Of a stretch of DNA of 64,000 bases, positions 1 to 10,899 are shown one piece after another. The position numbers and the translations under genes are program-made. Source of the stretch: Adiantum capillus-veneris (Eukaryota > Streptophyta > Polypodiopsida > Polypodiales > Pteridaceae); NCBI GenBank assembly GCA_014529385.2, contig CM043964.1, forward strand, positions 106,642,087 through 106,706,086, given 5' to 3'. Within the stretch, counting starts at the first letter, position 1, and each line of letters opens with the position of its first letter. Below the pieces are notes generated by a model. The model did not search any database. It was not told where the DNA came from and saw only the letters and a program-made list of their open reading frames with translations.

Positions 1-50
<50 letters not shown>

Positions 51-110
51 GTGTGTGTGTATGCATTCTTTGTTTATGCATGTGTGTGTGTGTGTTTTTT
101 TTTTTTATGC

Positions 111-181
<71 letters not shown>

Positions 182-191
182 AAAGACACAA

Positions 192-227
<36 letters not shown>

Positions 228-324
228 GGGGGGAGAGAGAAAGAGGGGAAGGGAACATGAGAGAGAGAAGAGCAAAGGAGCATACCTAGCTCTCCTTCCT
301 CTCCTCGTGTGTGTGTGTATGTGT

Positions 325-355
<31 letters not shown>

Positions 356-366
356 GGGGGGGGGGG
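1..366. repeat. Microsatellite cluster (CT)n, (GT)n, poly-G
   Basis: Consecutive simple repeats: CT tracts at about 1-47 and 114-178, GT tracts at about 49-95, 190-213 and 308-338, GA runs, and a poly-G run at about 339-366. Apparent open frames here on both strands are just Ser-Leu, Cys-Val, Arg-Glu or His-Thr dipeptide repeats and are not genes. Confidence 0.97.
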
Positions 367-412
367 AGAGAGAGAGGGAGGGAGAGCGCGGGTTACCTCT
401 TTGCTTGAGCAT

Positions 413-443
413 CGAAAACTCAGATCTGAGATCTGAGTTTTCG
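413..443. repeat. Near-perfect 31-bp palindrome
   Basis: Arms CGAAAACTCAGATCT and its reverse complement flank a single central G. All 15 arm positions pair. It could form a cruciform. No flanking gene explains it. Confidence 0.9.
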
Positions 444-454
444 GGCACTCTGAG

Positions 455-518
455 TTTATTTTTTACCCATGTCGACGTCGCTATAGGCGTCGCTATGGTA
501 AAAAATAAAATAGCGACG
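455..518. repeat. Fold-back inverted repeat
   Basis: TTTATTTTTTACC (455-467) is repeated inverted as GGTAAAAAATAAA (497-509). The enclosed stretch holds CGTCGCTAT motifs, and an inverted ATAGCGACG lies just outside. It resembles a small MITE-like or snap-back remnant, but no target duplication is evident. Confidence 0.55.
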
Positions 519-669
519 CTATGGATTTTCACTTTTGAGCGTCGCACTACGAACGTTGCTAATGTGAAGTACCTCTTGTAGGGTAGTAATTGAAGATGTG
601 GACAAACTCATCTGAGTTGACCTAGATCAACATTTGGAAAGCATCAAACTCTAGTTCAAATGCCAGTGG

Positions 670-1130
670 GCAGTGTCCCATCTCAGAGAGTTGGATGCTC
701 AAGATGCCAAAGAGGAAACACAAGGAACACAAACAAAAAATGTAAGGCTGCAAACGCAAGTAGAGAGCCTACAAGACAACCAAAGAAATCTAAGATCTGA
801 AATTGAACCAAAAAAAAATGAAGTGGAAGGTTTTTCCATGCTCTACAAGATCAAATAGCAGCCAATTGTGAAATGCAAGTGGGCCAACATTGTCTAGAAG
901 AAGAGCTGGTAGGGGAGCAGCAAAGAAACGTCAAGCTAAGTGACTCATATGATTTCGTGAAGCACACACTTTCAAAGCTCTTGGAAATGCAAGATGTGCC
1001 TGCTACGGTGTCAAGAAGTGCGCAGTGCAGCTAGGAAATTGACAGGTCTCTGACTATGAGGATTCGTAGAAAAATCAAGCAAGGCATAGATGATTTGAAG
1101 CTAAAAACACACTCAAAAAGAACAAAACTC
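670..1130 (+). pseudogene. Possible coiled-coil protein remnant
   Basis: Plus-strand frames between about 670 and 1130 read as charged, Gln/Glu/Lys-rich, heptad-like sequence: residues such as RLQTQVESLQDNQRNLRSEI in one frame, then EEELVGEQQRNVKLSDSYDF in another. The switch of frame and several stops suggest a decayed coding region or exons of a coiled-coil protein. I do not recognise the family. It could also be chance. Confidence 0.3.
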
Positions 1131-1613
1131 CAGCCATGAAAACTCCACTTTGAAAAAGAACCAACAGTTACTCCAAAAGTTTGTCTGTGTGAAGATTAGG
1201 TGTAGCCTCGCTCCTAATTGCACAGATGCATTGCTCTTTCGACCTGTTCAAACCCCTAAATTGATGCTTTGACCAAGATAGTCTGCATTGAACTTTCTAG
1301 GTTAACACTTTGAAACACTTGACATTTGTACATTCCTAAAGCAAATTAGGCATGCTTTAATATGTTAAAACATGCAATGGTGCTACGTCCCCGGCCTCTC
1401 TTGCCTAGCAAGGTATGTACATTGCAACTATGGCAACCGTTTTTGCATATATCACACTATGTACATTCTAGCATTTGGTCCCAAATCAAAAACATTAAGA
1501 GTGAGGTAGATATTTTTATTTTCACATTATGCACATGCCATGACACCACTTCCACCCCCTCTAAACTTTGCACATCCTTTGGCATGTGCCACACATATCT
1601 TTTTGAAGTAGGT
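1131..1613. other. Unassigned AT-rich stretch
   Basis: No open frame, RNA gene, tandem repeat or element end that I can support. It lies between the coiled-coil-like remnant and the minus-strand gypsy remnant. Confidence 0.5.
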
Positions 1614-1850
1614 TCAGTTTTCATTTAAGTCCATATACATGTCGATCTCATCATCACTTGCAACAAAATCTAACGCATCATCATCTCTTTCTTCATCCAC
1701 ATCCATAAAATTTCCATCAGAGCCTTTATTTTGATTTTCTTGTGAATCAAAGGGATCTATATTACCTCTTCTTTTGAATAACTTGATTCTTTTCCCTGCG
1801 ATGGGAATCTTCAGTCCTCTGTAAATGAATCGAGCACATTTGATAGGCAA
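1614..1850 (-). pseudogene. Acidic tail downstream of gypsy RNase H
   Basis: A 78-residue minus-strand open frame ending in an Asp/Glu-rich stretch (DVDEERDDDALDFVASDDEI). It lies immediately 3' of the RNase H tail, but a stop and frame change separate them. It may be the linker between RNase H and integrase of the gypsy element. No conserved domain is recognised. Confidence 0.35.
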
Positions 1851-1892
1851 ACATGGTCACCCTTGGCATGAGAGATACTATAAGCCTTGTGC

Positions 1893-2017
1893 CTACATCA
1901 TCGCCCTCATGTCTCGTTCATTTTCATACCTTGCTCTTGAAAGCATATCCGCAACTAAATTATCTTTCCCTGCATTATGCTTAAATTTTGGATTTAAGGA
2001 CTTTATGTAGGCAATCC
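1893..2017 (-). pseudogene. Gypsy RNase H, C-terminal fragment
   Basis: On the minus strand this reads NPKFKHNAGKDNLVADMLSR, the hallmark end of Ty3/gypsy RNase H (H-x-AGKDN-x-VAD-x-LSR). It directly continues the RNase H fragment at 5372-5708 when the nested LTR element at 2018-5371 and one target duplication are removed: MLRWI from one side is followed by AYIKS from the other in the same frame. Confidence 0.85.
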
Positions 2018-2221
2018 TGTGAGTGCATGTGCATGGATGCATGCGTGCACGGTGCAGTGTGTGTATGGGAAGGAGAGAGTACACGTGTGTGAGTGGAGGA
2101 GCAACACTCGACTAATGAGCTGCCCCTTATTCTTTGTATATGTACACAAGAATAAGGTGTCAGTGGGTGGGCGCCCATAACCTGGGCAGTTGGGCAAGGC
2201 ACATGCGCATGTACCCCAACA
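2018..2221 (-). repeat. 3' LTR of nested copia-type element
   Basis: About 204 bp, beginning TGTTGGGGTAC and ending CACTCACA on the minus strand. It matches 5060-5371 except for the GT tract, which is short here. Confidence 0.9.
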
Positions 2222-2236
2222 ATCTTCCACTTAAAG
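2222..2236 (-). promoter_or_regulatory. Polypurine tract of nested copia-type element
   Basis: The minus-strand sequence CTTTAAGTGGAAGAT directly precedes the 3' LTR. It matches the AAGTGGGAGAT type of plant copia plus-strand primer. Confidence 0.75.
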
Positions 2237-2750
2237 GAGAATGTATTGATAAGTGGGTCCTACTAGCTAAACTACTAGTATATACAAGAAAACATGTGAG
2301 CGACTCTCTCAACCTACGCTCACTGGCTCGCTCAGTCCATCTACATGCAGTCGTATCGGTGAGTGTGTGTACCCATGCTAGAGCCTACATGTAAATCTCG
2401 CAGACTACTCTGTATGGTCTGCAAAACTCTATTATGCATCATGCTAGTGTCAGTCATCGCACGATTGACAACCCCTGCTGCAAATCCCACTACAGCTGTT
2501 AGATCGAGCTTCGACACTTACAAATCAAACATGAGATGCCCAAATGCTGACAAATTTACGCAAACCTAGTTGTACTTGCTCTATGTGCATACTCTGCATC
2601 ATCATGACTAGCTATCACAAATTGAAGTGTCGACTCTGACTCCTGGAGGACCACCTCCCCCTCATCCATAGGGACTCGATGCTACGTGTGTCCTGATATC
2701 ACCTCATCACCCTCTAGCATGAGCATATAAAAAAACTCCATATCTATCAT

Positions 2751-3245
2751 CTATGCTTGTGTCTCAAGGGAGCAGAATTGCTCTACCTCTGCCTGCACAA
2801 ACTCTGACAGCACATGTTCTGTCTCACTAGAGCATTGTCGCTCTATCTCTCTCTCTACAGAGTCCACTAGCATGTCTTGCACAGCTAAATGCTTTGTCTC
2901 ATGAGCATAGTACAACTCACCCGCAAAGGAGACACGTCTCATCTCTTGCTCAAAGCATGCCATCAACAAAATCGAGACTATGTTGTCTCAAACCTCAGAC
3001 ATAAGCATAGGATATACCAAGCCACTACGGGCTCCTCTGGCAATCACTAATGAGCCGCAATGCATATGGAAAGACTGCTCTCTAAGCAGTATCTGACAAC
3101 CAAAGTCTGTTAACTATCTTACTAAGATCAAGCTCTGTCTCAACTAAGGAACATAGCGCACATGTTGTAACGAGTATGATGCACCATTGGGCAATGACAA
3201 ACAAACATTCATGCACCCTCTATGTCGAATGCCGAACCATCGGCC
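2751..3245 (-). pseudogene. Copia Gag-pre-integrase remnant
   Basis: Around 3180-3000 one minus-strand frame reads ASYSLQHVRYVP, stop, LRQSLILVR, stop, LTDFGCQ, then HMHCGSLVIARGARSGLVYP. Just upstream another frame reads GYVHLADGSAFDIEG. This is the copia protease/GAG-pre-integrase junction (ADGS, L-x-x-VRYVP-x-LR, LIS/LILV-like). The two TAG stops fit C-to-T decay of Gln codons. From 2969 to 2751 a 72-residue acidic open frame follows. No integrase or RT motifs come after it. Confidence 0.6.
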
Positions 3246-3489
3246 AAGTGCACATAGCCAAATCTCCTACTAGAGAAGGTGATAAATCAGTCACGATGCG
3301 GTGTGACATGGAAAACTACATCCTCATTTAGCAACCAATGTGGAGAAGTCTCACCACTCGAAGACATGTATCAAGAGGAACGCTAAAGATAAGTGTGACA
3401 TCACCGTCACTTGCATATGAAGCTACTACTCTAGCATGTATCAAAAACTCATGTGCACCATGCATAGATCTCCGCTACTATCTCATACG

Positions 3490-3545
3490 CCTAAAACAAC
3501 ACTGCCTAATGTGCCCTATGTGACCACAATGCCAACAATGCAAGT
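3490..3545 (-). pseudogene. Gag CCHC zinc knuckle remnant
   Basis: The minus strand reads CWHCGHIGHIRQCC, a C-x2-C-x4-H-x4-C knuckle typical of retrotransposon nucleocapsid. It lies between the primer site (5040-5057) and the pre-integrase remnant, as expected for gag. Confidence 0.55.
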
Positions 3546-5039
3546 ATTAGCAAGAATGAGACCGCCGTCTCTCAATGTCACACATGTTTGCTATGTCTGC
3601 TCCCATAAGTGAACACCAAAATGGCAACAAAGTGGGAGGTAACTCGACCACTACACAATCACGAAAACCATGACCAAACGCATCAAAACTGATGCTCACA
3701 TATGCATAAAACAACTCCACAATCTGCTATCTGCAAGCATAAACTGGGACAAATTTCTCAACCGAGTGTAAAGCGCATAACCATATACGCAAGTAGAGAG
3801 CAAACTAGCTCAAAACCCAAGAGAAACTACCTGCAAAAATATGTGAACCGTGTGACTGTTTGCAAAAACATGTGAACCGTGTGACTGTCGCTTATATATC
3901 CACACAAGCATACCCAATCCTCACTCATGCGAGAGTGGGTACAAGAATACCAAGTTGTGTTTAAAGCTAACAAAACTTGTCAAAATGAGAGTAAACACTC
4001 GATCACTGTCAAAGTGGGAATATATCGTCCACTGTACAAGATGGCATAACACTGCAAACTTTTACAGTGAGGAGACGGGGGAAAAACAAACAGAAATTCC
4101 TTTGCAAAATTAGTCAAAACTCAATGCAAATCGCAAGCCAAAAAACTGCAGATAACTGCCAGAGTGGGAGTAAACTTGACCACTAAACCATTAGAGAGTA
4201 GACTAGAATATGGATAAACCATGACACTACTCAATGCCAATGAGTAGAAATGTGAAAATGGCTCCACAATATTACATACAATGGCAATCCACACTCAACA
4301 TACATCCACGAAGTGATTGTGCATAAACAAGCACCAGAAGAGTTGCAATCCGAAAACCAGATCAATGCGAAAACAATGCTCTCAAGAGAGCTCACCGGCA
4401 CTCAAAAGTGCTCGCCAAAATGCATGTATAATGGGCATCAACCATGTGCCATAACCATATGAAAACACATTCTCAAAGACCATGAATCCGAGCACAAAAT
4501 CACTAACAAAGTATCCTATGAAAACCTGTGAAAGAAGCTCCACTAGTGTGCTCCAAAAACCGTGTCTCTCAAGAGACCGCTTTGATCATGTGTAAATGCC
4601 TCTGTGACTCTTTGCCCAAATTTACCAAAAACTCTCAAACCACAAGCTCTTCACAAGATGAAATTGCATCTTCAGCTCAGAATTTATGCACCCACTTAGA
4701 GCATCTATCATGCTTCCAAAAGTGCATCAAACTCACACACTATTCAAAAACAAAAAAACCTGCAATTTCTGTATACAATCAGTCTCAGGCGAATATCAGC
4801 AAAATGGTGAGGAATTTGCAAAAATTTTCTTCTCCAACCAAAGTTGTAGACCACATCAAAACAGATGGGTTGAGTGGATGGAATTCTCAGATCTGCATTC
4901 TATAAGGAGAAAAATGAATCTGAAAATAGTGCTGCTGTGTACACAATTTTTAGGGCAGCACCTTCACTTACACACAATCTTTCACACTGTCTTCTGAGCT
5001 TTCACAAGACTCTCAAAGCCGTCGTGCTCTCCGCAATCA
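3546..5039 (-). other. Internal gag/leader region of nested copia-type element
   Basis: Between the primer site and the zinc knuckle there is no uninterrupted minus-strand gag frame. A plus-strand open frame at 4528-4905 lies antisense to this region and has no recognisable domain. It is probably decayed gag plus 5' leader. Confidence 0.45.
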
Positions 5040-5057
5040 CCATGCGCTCTAATACCA
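5040..5057 (-). promoter_or_regulatory. Primer binding site (tRNA-iMet type)
   Basis: The minus strand reads TGGTATTAGAGCGCATGG, two bases from the end of the 5' LTR. Its first 12 bases differ by one from TGGTATCAGAGC, the usual plant copia primer site. It fixes the orientation of the element. Confidence 0.85.
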
Positions 5058-5059
5058 CT

Positions 5060-5371
<312 letters not shown>

Positions 5372-5708
5372 AATCCATCTCAACATAGCAATGTCGGGAG
5401 TTGAGGAGCTTGTGATTGTTCCAAGAAGGGGTAGACAATCAGTCTCCACTATTATATTTGCTCCGATCAAATACTCTTTGTCACATTTCAAAGTTGTGAC
5501 TATTACCCATAACTCTCTTTTTACCTATGGATAGTTGCATTGACAAGCACTTAGGACTTTTGTTGCAAATCTCACCACATATCGCTTGCCATTATCATCA
5601 TCTTGCCCAATTGCCCATCCAATTCTTGTTGGGCTAGTATCCACTGTCACAATTACATATTTTCCACATTCATAGTTTACTTTCCTCAAAGTTGGAGACA
5701 TAATTTCT
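5372..5708 (-). pseudogene. Gypsy RNase H, N-terminal fragment
   Basis: The minus strand carries a decayed RNase H with several stops. The clearest part is KEYLIGANIIVETDCLPLLG followed by DIAMLRWI at about 5480-5377, matching gypsy RNase H (ETDC-x-PLLG). It joins upstream to the RT frame ending near 5709 and continues at 2017 beyond the nested insertion. Confidence 0.7.
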
Positions 5709-6745
5709 TTATTTTCTCATGGCATGGGTATGCATTTCTTCCCATTGAAACTTTTGGTCCTTTCTCAAAAGTTGATACAAAGGTTTTGCCACATGCACAT
5801 AATGTGGAATCCAAATAACATAGAACACACATGCACCCAAGAACCTTCGAACCTTAGTTATATTAATACATGTCTCTTTCATTCTTTGAATCACATCAAT
5901 CTTTGTTGCACAAGGCCTTCTACCATATGGCCCGCACATGTGTCCCACAATAAGAACTTCATTCACACCAAACACTGACTTTTGCCTAGACAAGGTAAGG
6001 TTCACTTCTTCGAATCTTGACAAGATCTCATCATAATCATTGATATGATTTCCCATATACTTGCGACACCCCCTCGAGCCCAAAGCCACATCTATATCAC
6101 TCACATCACATCCTTTAATTGGCACATCATCAAGAAAGGGCATTGTAGTTTGTGGTATGAAGTCATGTAGGACTTTGTTCATACCATTCATCATATGTGC
6201 AATTGAATTAGTTGCTCCTTGAGGTAAGGTGCACATCCTTACCAAACCCAAAGGTGTTCTCATGGTAATCAAGCCCATGCTTTCCACAGCTAGTTGGAAC
6301 TGATCATATTCTGAGTACAAATCCCCACTAGAATATATCGCCCTTCTTTCAAATGCCTCTGCAAACTCATCTACAACTAGCACTGTACCCACATTTCTGA
6401 TTGTCACCTTATTTACAGGTTACATATCGTGAATAAAGCATAAAGAACCATTTTTCTTCGGAATTGTGGGCTCCAAAATACCATCTTGATCTTTTCATTA
6501 AGCAACTCAATGAGTTTTGGCAAATGGGCCTTTGGAATCGGAATAGGCCTCAAGTTCCAAGGTACATGAGGGATAGTGAAGATCACCATAGGAGCAACAA
6601 TGGATGGATCAACACGCTCTATCTCATGCGGCTCGAATGCAAAAGCCTTTTCATGTTTGGCAAGCATTTTTTCAAAGCATATTCTTTCAAAGTGCCCTTG
6701 CAACCAATCTTTAACTCCTTCAAAGTATCATGTGTAAACTTATGT
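5709..6745 (-). pseudogene. Gypsy reverse transcriptase, frameshifted
   Basis: The minus-strand frame 6407-5709 (232 residues) contains LPQGATNS, the catalytic box FLDDVPIKG (F-x-DD) near residue 92, and RRFLGACVFYVIWIPHYVHV, the RT thumb/connection of Ty3/gypsy. The RT start lies in a different frame at 6703-6413 (IPIPKAHLPKLIELLNEKIK), and a TAA stop near 6419 separates the two. At least one frameshift (about 6484-6500) and one stop therefore break the enzyme. The DD pair itself is intact. Confidence 0.85.
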
Positions 6746-7242
6746 CCAATCTTGCTCGGCTCATGAGACTAGGTTGCAAAGCATCTTGATCCATCATATC
6801 CGTACAGTCTTTTGGTAGAGGAAATGCCACTCGTTTCACTTTCTTTGCCATAGACTTGTACTTGGTCTCCACTCGTACATCAACACCTTGAGCATTTTTG
6901 AATCCTCAATGACTTTGTACATTTCTATTAAGCATACTTTCACGACCTCACTTCCCATACGCAAATTGCAATCCACTAAAGACTCCAAGTCTTGCATAGT
7001 ATCCACAAATCAACACTCATCAAACACACCGGCAATGGATTCATCAACTTTTATCAAACCATTGGTCATCAAACCCTTATGTACACTATTTACATGTTGT
7101 CGTTCACCCCGCTTTAAGTCCTCACACTTTGTAAAAGAAATAGATCCATAGTCTATTAATCCTACAAAACCTGTAGAAAACATTTCCTTTGCATATACAT
7201 CATGTGAGAACTTTTCTCTTCTTGTACCACTGCAATCCCGCT
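6746..7242 (-). other. Gypsy protease-RT spacer, decayed
   Basis: A stretch between the protease and RT frames with stops in all minus frames. Its position suggests the linker of the gypsy polyprotein. The antisense open frame at 6888-7151 has no recognisable domain. Confidence 0.4.
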
Positions 7243-8046
7243 CTACAATGGTAGATGGCCAAAACCCCTCATATCCCTATAGTCCTTAAATTCTTTGTTT
7301 GTCTTTGGCAAGGGTTTCTCTCTAAAATTTTCACGGTTCCTTTCATGGTCCACACAAAGAGTAAAGAACCATGTTGCACGCTTCCTATCCCTGCTCCTTA
7401 TCCTAGCATAAGCTGACCCATCGCCCATCACCTTGGTTTCCATGCGAGTAGCAGTGATGTATGGCTGCCCAAGGATAAGAGGGTATGTAAACATCTCCTG
7501 TACAAAGAAATTATGGTCATCTTTCACATCCCCTATAGTCACCTTTACATTAGGACAAGCTCCGTACAGCTCCCCTGATGAGTTGTTTTCTGCACGAATC
7601 ATCCATCCATGATTTATATCAATTGGCCATTTTCCTTTATTAATAAGACTCTTTGACATGAGGTTAATTTCTGACCCACGATCTATGAGCACAATGTATG
7701 GCTCTTCTAAGTCTCCCACTTTTACCAGGGTCTCAGTAGTTGCTCTTGCCCAGTGACTCTTCAAGTAGTAACTCTTGTGAGTGGTCTCGACTTCATCTTC
7801 ATCATCCAAGAAGCGAACGTGTTTTACCCCTCCCCTAGACTTGTAGCATCCAACAACAATTTCTTCACCTTTCTTGTCATAGACCTGTACACCCTGTGCA
7901 TTTAAAGTCTCTCCTTCACCATGTACATGGATAGATTCAGTAAGAGACTGTCGCTTTCTCTTTATAATATCAATGATTTCTTTGTGGAACTCTTGCTCTG
8001 CCATGCCAAGGACCTCACCCAAGGTAAATTCCACCTTACTGTTCAA
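7243..8046 (-). pseudogene. Gypsy aspartic protease (retropepsin-like) fragment
   Basis: A 267-residue minus-strand frame. Residues about 115-215 contain YIVLIDRGSEINLMS, then FTYPLILGQPYITATRMET, the retropepsin pattern (DSG-x-E-x-N-x-MS and LILG-x-P) of gypsy gag-pol. The catalytic triplet reads D-R-G rather than D-S/T-G, so activity is doubtful. The N-terminal third is charged and may be the end of gag. Confidence 0.75.
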
Positions 8047-8273
8047 AATCCTCTCCTGCAGAACCTTTTTGAGATCTGTTGTTAGCTCTATATCGGATCA
8101 GAGTTTGTAGGCTAGACCCTTTGCTTTGGATTTTGTTGCTTCCTTCTTCTTCTCTTTAGAGGATTCTTGCATAGTCACCTCAGGGGTAGGAATTTTTTGT
8201 GGAGAACTTGATATAGGAGGCACTATGTTGTTTCTACCTCCACTCCTTGTGGCCCTTTTTGAAGTGTATGGCA
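8047..8273 (-). pseudogene. Basic/serine-rich linker, probably gag end of gypsy element
   Basis: A minus-strand open frame runs 8340-8098 with low-complexity Lys/Ser/Pro content (ESSKEKKKEATKSKAKGLAY). Only the part left of about 8273 can belong to the gypsy element, because 8275 onward is a plus-strand copia fragment. No domain is recognised. Confidence 0.35.
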
Positions 8274-8274
8274 A

Positions 8275-8560
8275 AGATGCCTTATGGATGATTTGTGTGT
8301 TGGACAAGACACTACTAGCACTATCTACATTGACAATCATAGCGCATTGCTAGTTTTGAGGAACACAATTTTTCATGCTTGCACAAAGCACATTGAGGTG
8401 CATTACCACTATGTCAAGGAGAGGCTCTCAGCAAGATAGATGAGCTTGGCTTGTGTGCCAACAAAGGACAACCTTGTAGATCTTTTCACAAAGGCATTGT
8501 CTCATGAGAAGTTCGAAGCTTTCCGCAAAGCTTTGGGCGTACTCCCCTTTGTGGACTGAT
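8275..8560 (+). pseudogene. Copia RNase H C-terminal fragment
   Basis: It reads GQDTTSTIYIDNHSAL, then HACTKHIEVHYHYVKERLSA, a TAG stop, and DNLVDLFTKALSHEKFEAFR. This closely matches the end of the copia element at 62,247-62,522. The copy is cut at its 5' side at about 8275, directly against the gypsy remnant. Confidence 0.85.
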
Positions 8561-8636
8561 CATGTCCTCAAGGCATGGCACTTTCCTATATTCTATGGGC
8601 CAGCTCTCGTTCACTGCATCACTCCCAGGGGGGATT

Positions 8637-8866
8637 TGTTACCATATACATGTGGTAGTGATGTATGTGAACACACTTAGGATCGCCGGGGCATTTTTTC
8701 CCTCGCTAGGAGGTCTTTTCCCCATGCATTGTATATACGCCCATCACTCTAGGGCTATCTATCTTTCTATTGCACACTAAGTAATACACTCTGTGTTGTG
8801 TGTGCCTTGAGCTTCCTTTGTCTTCTCCCAAGTTGTGTGTGTTTTCCTACAACCCTAATTCCAACG
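8637..8866 (+). repeat. Copia 3' LTR (fragment copy)
   Basis: It starts TGTTACCATATACATGTGGT after a polypurine tract CCCAGGGGGGATT (8624-8636) and ends near CCCTAATTCCAAC. It is nearly the same as 62,598-62,824, so two members of one copia family occur in the window in the same orientation. Confidence 0.85.
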
Positions 8867-9747
8867 CCAATGTGTTGTGGTTCACGACTGCCTGTCTGTG
8901 AGCTAAATCTATTGTTTTGAGTGCAAAAATGGTTGTTTTTTGACGTTTCGACCGTAGGAGAGTGTTCCTAGACCATAGGGTAACCTTTCTAGATAGTTAT
9001 GTTATAGTTTTCAGGACCTTGATCATGATGGATTGTGATTTTAGTACCTTTTTGGGTTGCAACCAGACTTGGTGGGATAGTGCCCCTAGGCCTAATATAC
9101 CTCCTCCTAAAGTTTGTTGCATTTTAAGTTCATTTGAGTGTCGAAATGGCGTGACGACCTAGAGCGGTGGGACAAGACATGGGCAGTGTTGCCTGAGTAA
9201 AGAGTGATAGATTTTCTAGTGTTGATGATGGATTCTTTCTATAGGTTCACTTCCTGAGGTTGACACCCTCAAAGAGTCTCTATGTTCCATCCGAGTCGCT
9301 TCCCTAAATATTGACATATTATGTTAGTGTTGGATAGCTATCCTATAGACGTTCGATCGCAGTGTCGTGCAGCTCCACTTACATGACAGGAAATGAGCAA
9401 AGGGATGCAGATAAGGTTTATTTGAATCCTATATGATTATTCAGCAATAATAAGGGCTTGATAACAAGCCAATTTTAAGCTAAAAGTATGCCAGATACAG
9501 CTTTAAAGGGCAAAAATATGTCTTGTTAATGCTAAGAGAGAGTGTGCTTGAAGTGTTCATAGCTGGGATTTTATTGATTAGAATTGCAGTACTTGAAGTG
9601 CTCTACAGGCATGTCTTTGCGGCTCGTCAATTGGAGCTACAGATAGGAAGTTATGTCAGTTTGAAGTTTGCGTCAGTAGCAGATCTGTATCGGATTGGGC
9701 AGCTGCTAATAAATGGTCAAATATGATTTGAATGCATGGGCCTAAAG
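8867..9747. other. Unassigned stretch before host repeat
   Basis: No credible gene. Open frames of 64-67 codons on the plus strand show no domain. A gypsy or copia UTR origin is possible but cannot be shown. Confidence 0.4.
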
Positions 9748-10425
9748 TGCTCACTTTGAGGAGCGTGTCAGTCTTTTCAGTTTGTCAATCGGAGTTCCGG
9801 TTGTCAAGATATGGCCAGTTTAAGTTTAATCGAGTGCCAATTCCGTACCACTTTGGTCGCCTAGGCCAGTTCTTCATTTGGGAGTTTGAGCTTCAACCAG
9901 GTTCTAGAAAATGGTGTCTTGTTTAGAATTTTGTCTCTTGAAGTGCATTGATAGCTGGTGCTTCAGTTAAATTGTAATCCATGGCCGGCTAATGAAGAAA
10001 CATGATGTGCTTAACTGCGCTTTGGCCGATACATATGCCAATAAGGGCAAGATCAAGGGAGGTTCATATTGATTTACAATAATGATAGAAGCCATCGGAG
10101 CCAAACGCCATGTTAATCTATGCCTTGGATGATGTAAACACCAAATGTGATGCTTTAACGACGACATATATAGGTCTTGTTGAGCTTCGAATGGTTTACA
10201 CGGCAATGCCTTAAAGGAGTCGACCGCCCAGTAGCATGTGATACTATGTATGCCAAATGTGGTGCCTTAAAGAGGCCAGCCGCCCATAAATTACCAAAGG
10301 CCAAGGGGGCATGGCCGCCCAAGGAAGTGTGGCCGCCCATTGGCCCACAAAAAGGGGTTTTTTTTAACATAATGTGAAGGGGAAGGATGTGATGGCGGGC
10401 GGCAGCGAACAGAGCAAGAAACGGG
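9748..10425. repeat. Host repeat, uninterrupted copy (empty site)
   Basis: A 678-bp unit from TGCTCACTTTGA to AGAAACGGG. The adjacent copy has the same first 203 bp (10426-10628), then 43764-44044, then 52967-53163, with nearly equal segment lengths (203/203, 281/278, 197/197). This copy keeps one ATTG at 9947-9950 and one CCGCC at 10224-10228, exactly where the two large insertions lie in the other copy. The identity of the repeat is unknown. Confidence 0.9.
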
Positions 10426-10628
10426 TGCTCACTTTGAAGAGCATGTAGGTCTTTTCAGTTTGTCACTTGAAGTTCCAGTTGTCAAGATATGGTCACTTTA
10501 AGTTTCATCGAGGGCCAGTTCCGTACCACTTTGGTTGCCTCGGTCAGTTCTTCATTTGGGAGTTTGAGCTTCATCCAGGTTCTAGAAAATGGTATCTTGT
10601 TCAGAATTTCATCCCTTGAAGTGCATTG
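10426..10628. repeat. Host repeat copy 2, left piece (ends in TSD ATTG)
   Basis: 203 bp matching 9748-9950, ending GTGCATTG. The last four bases, ATTG (10625-10628), are repeated at 43760-43763 on the far side of the 33-kb element. Confidence 0.9.
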
Positions 10629-10668
10629 AAGACCATATTAGGTAAAGTGGGAAAATCCCAATTCCCAG
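10629..10668 (+). repeat. Left terminal inverted repeat of giant element
   Basis: AAGACCATATTAGGTA is followed by an AAGTGGGAAAAT block (from 10645) and a small palindrome TGGGAAAATCCCA. The first 16 bases match the right end exactly. Confidence 0.85.
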
Positions 10669-10899
10669 GTTGGACAACTTTCAATATATCATGTATAAAA
10701 TATAGAGATTTTGTCAAAAATTTGAGTTTTCTTAAGGTCTCATTCCACTTTATGCACATACAATACACAATGAAAACAACTAAAATATCATGGTTTCAAT
10801 CAATTGGATTATTAGGAGAGGAGTATATTGCATCCATTATCGTTGTCTATGTTCTACTGTCCTACCTACAACTTATCTCAACATGGAGAGCTTGGTTTC

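Noticed and set aside
46-547. Overlapping open frames of 70-157 codons on both strands
   Set aside because: They are translations of CT/GT/GA/poly-G microsatellites with dipeptide repeats.
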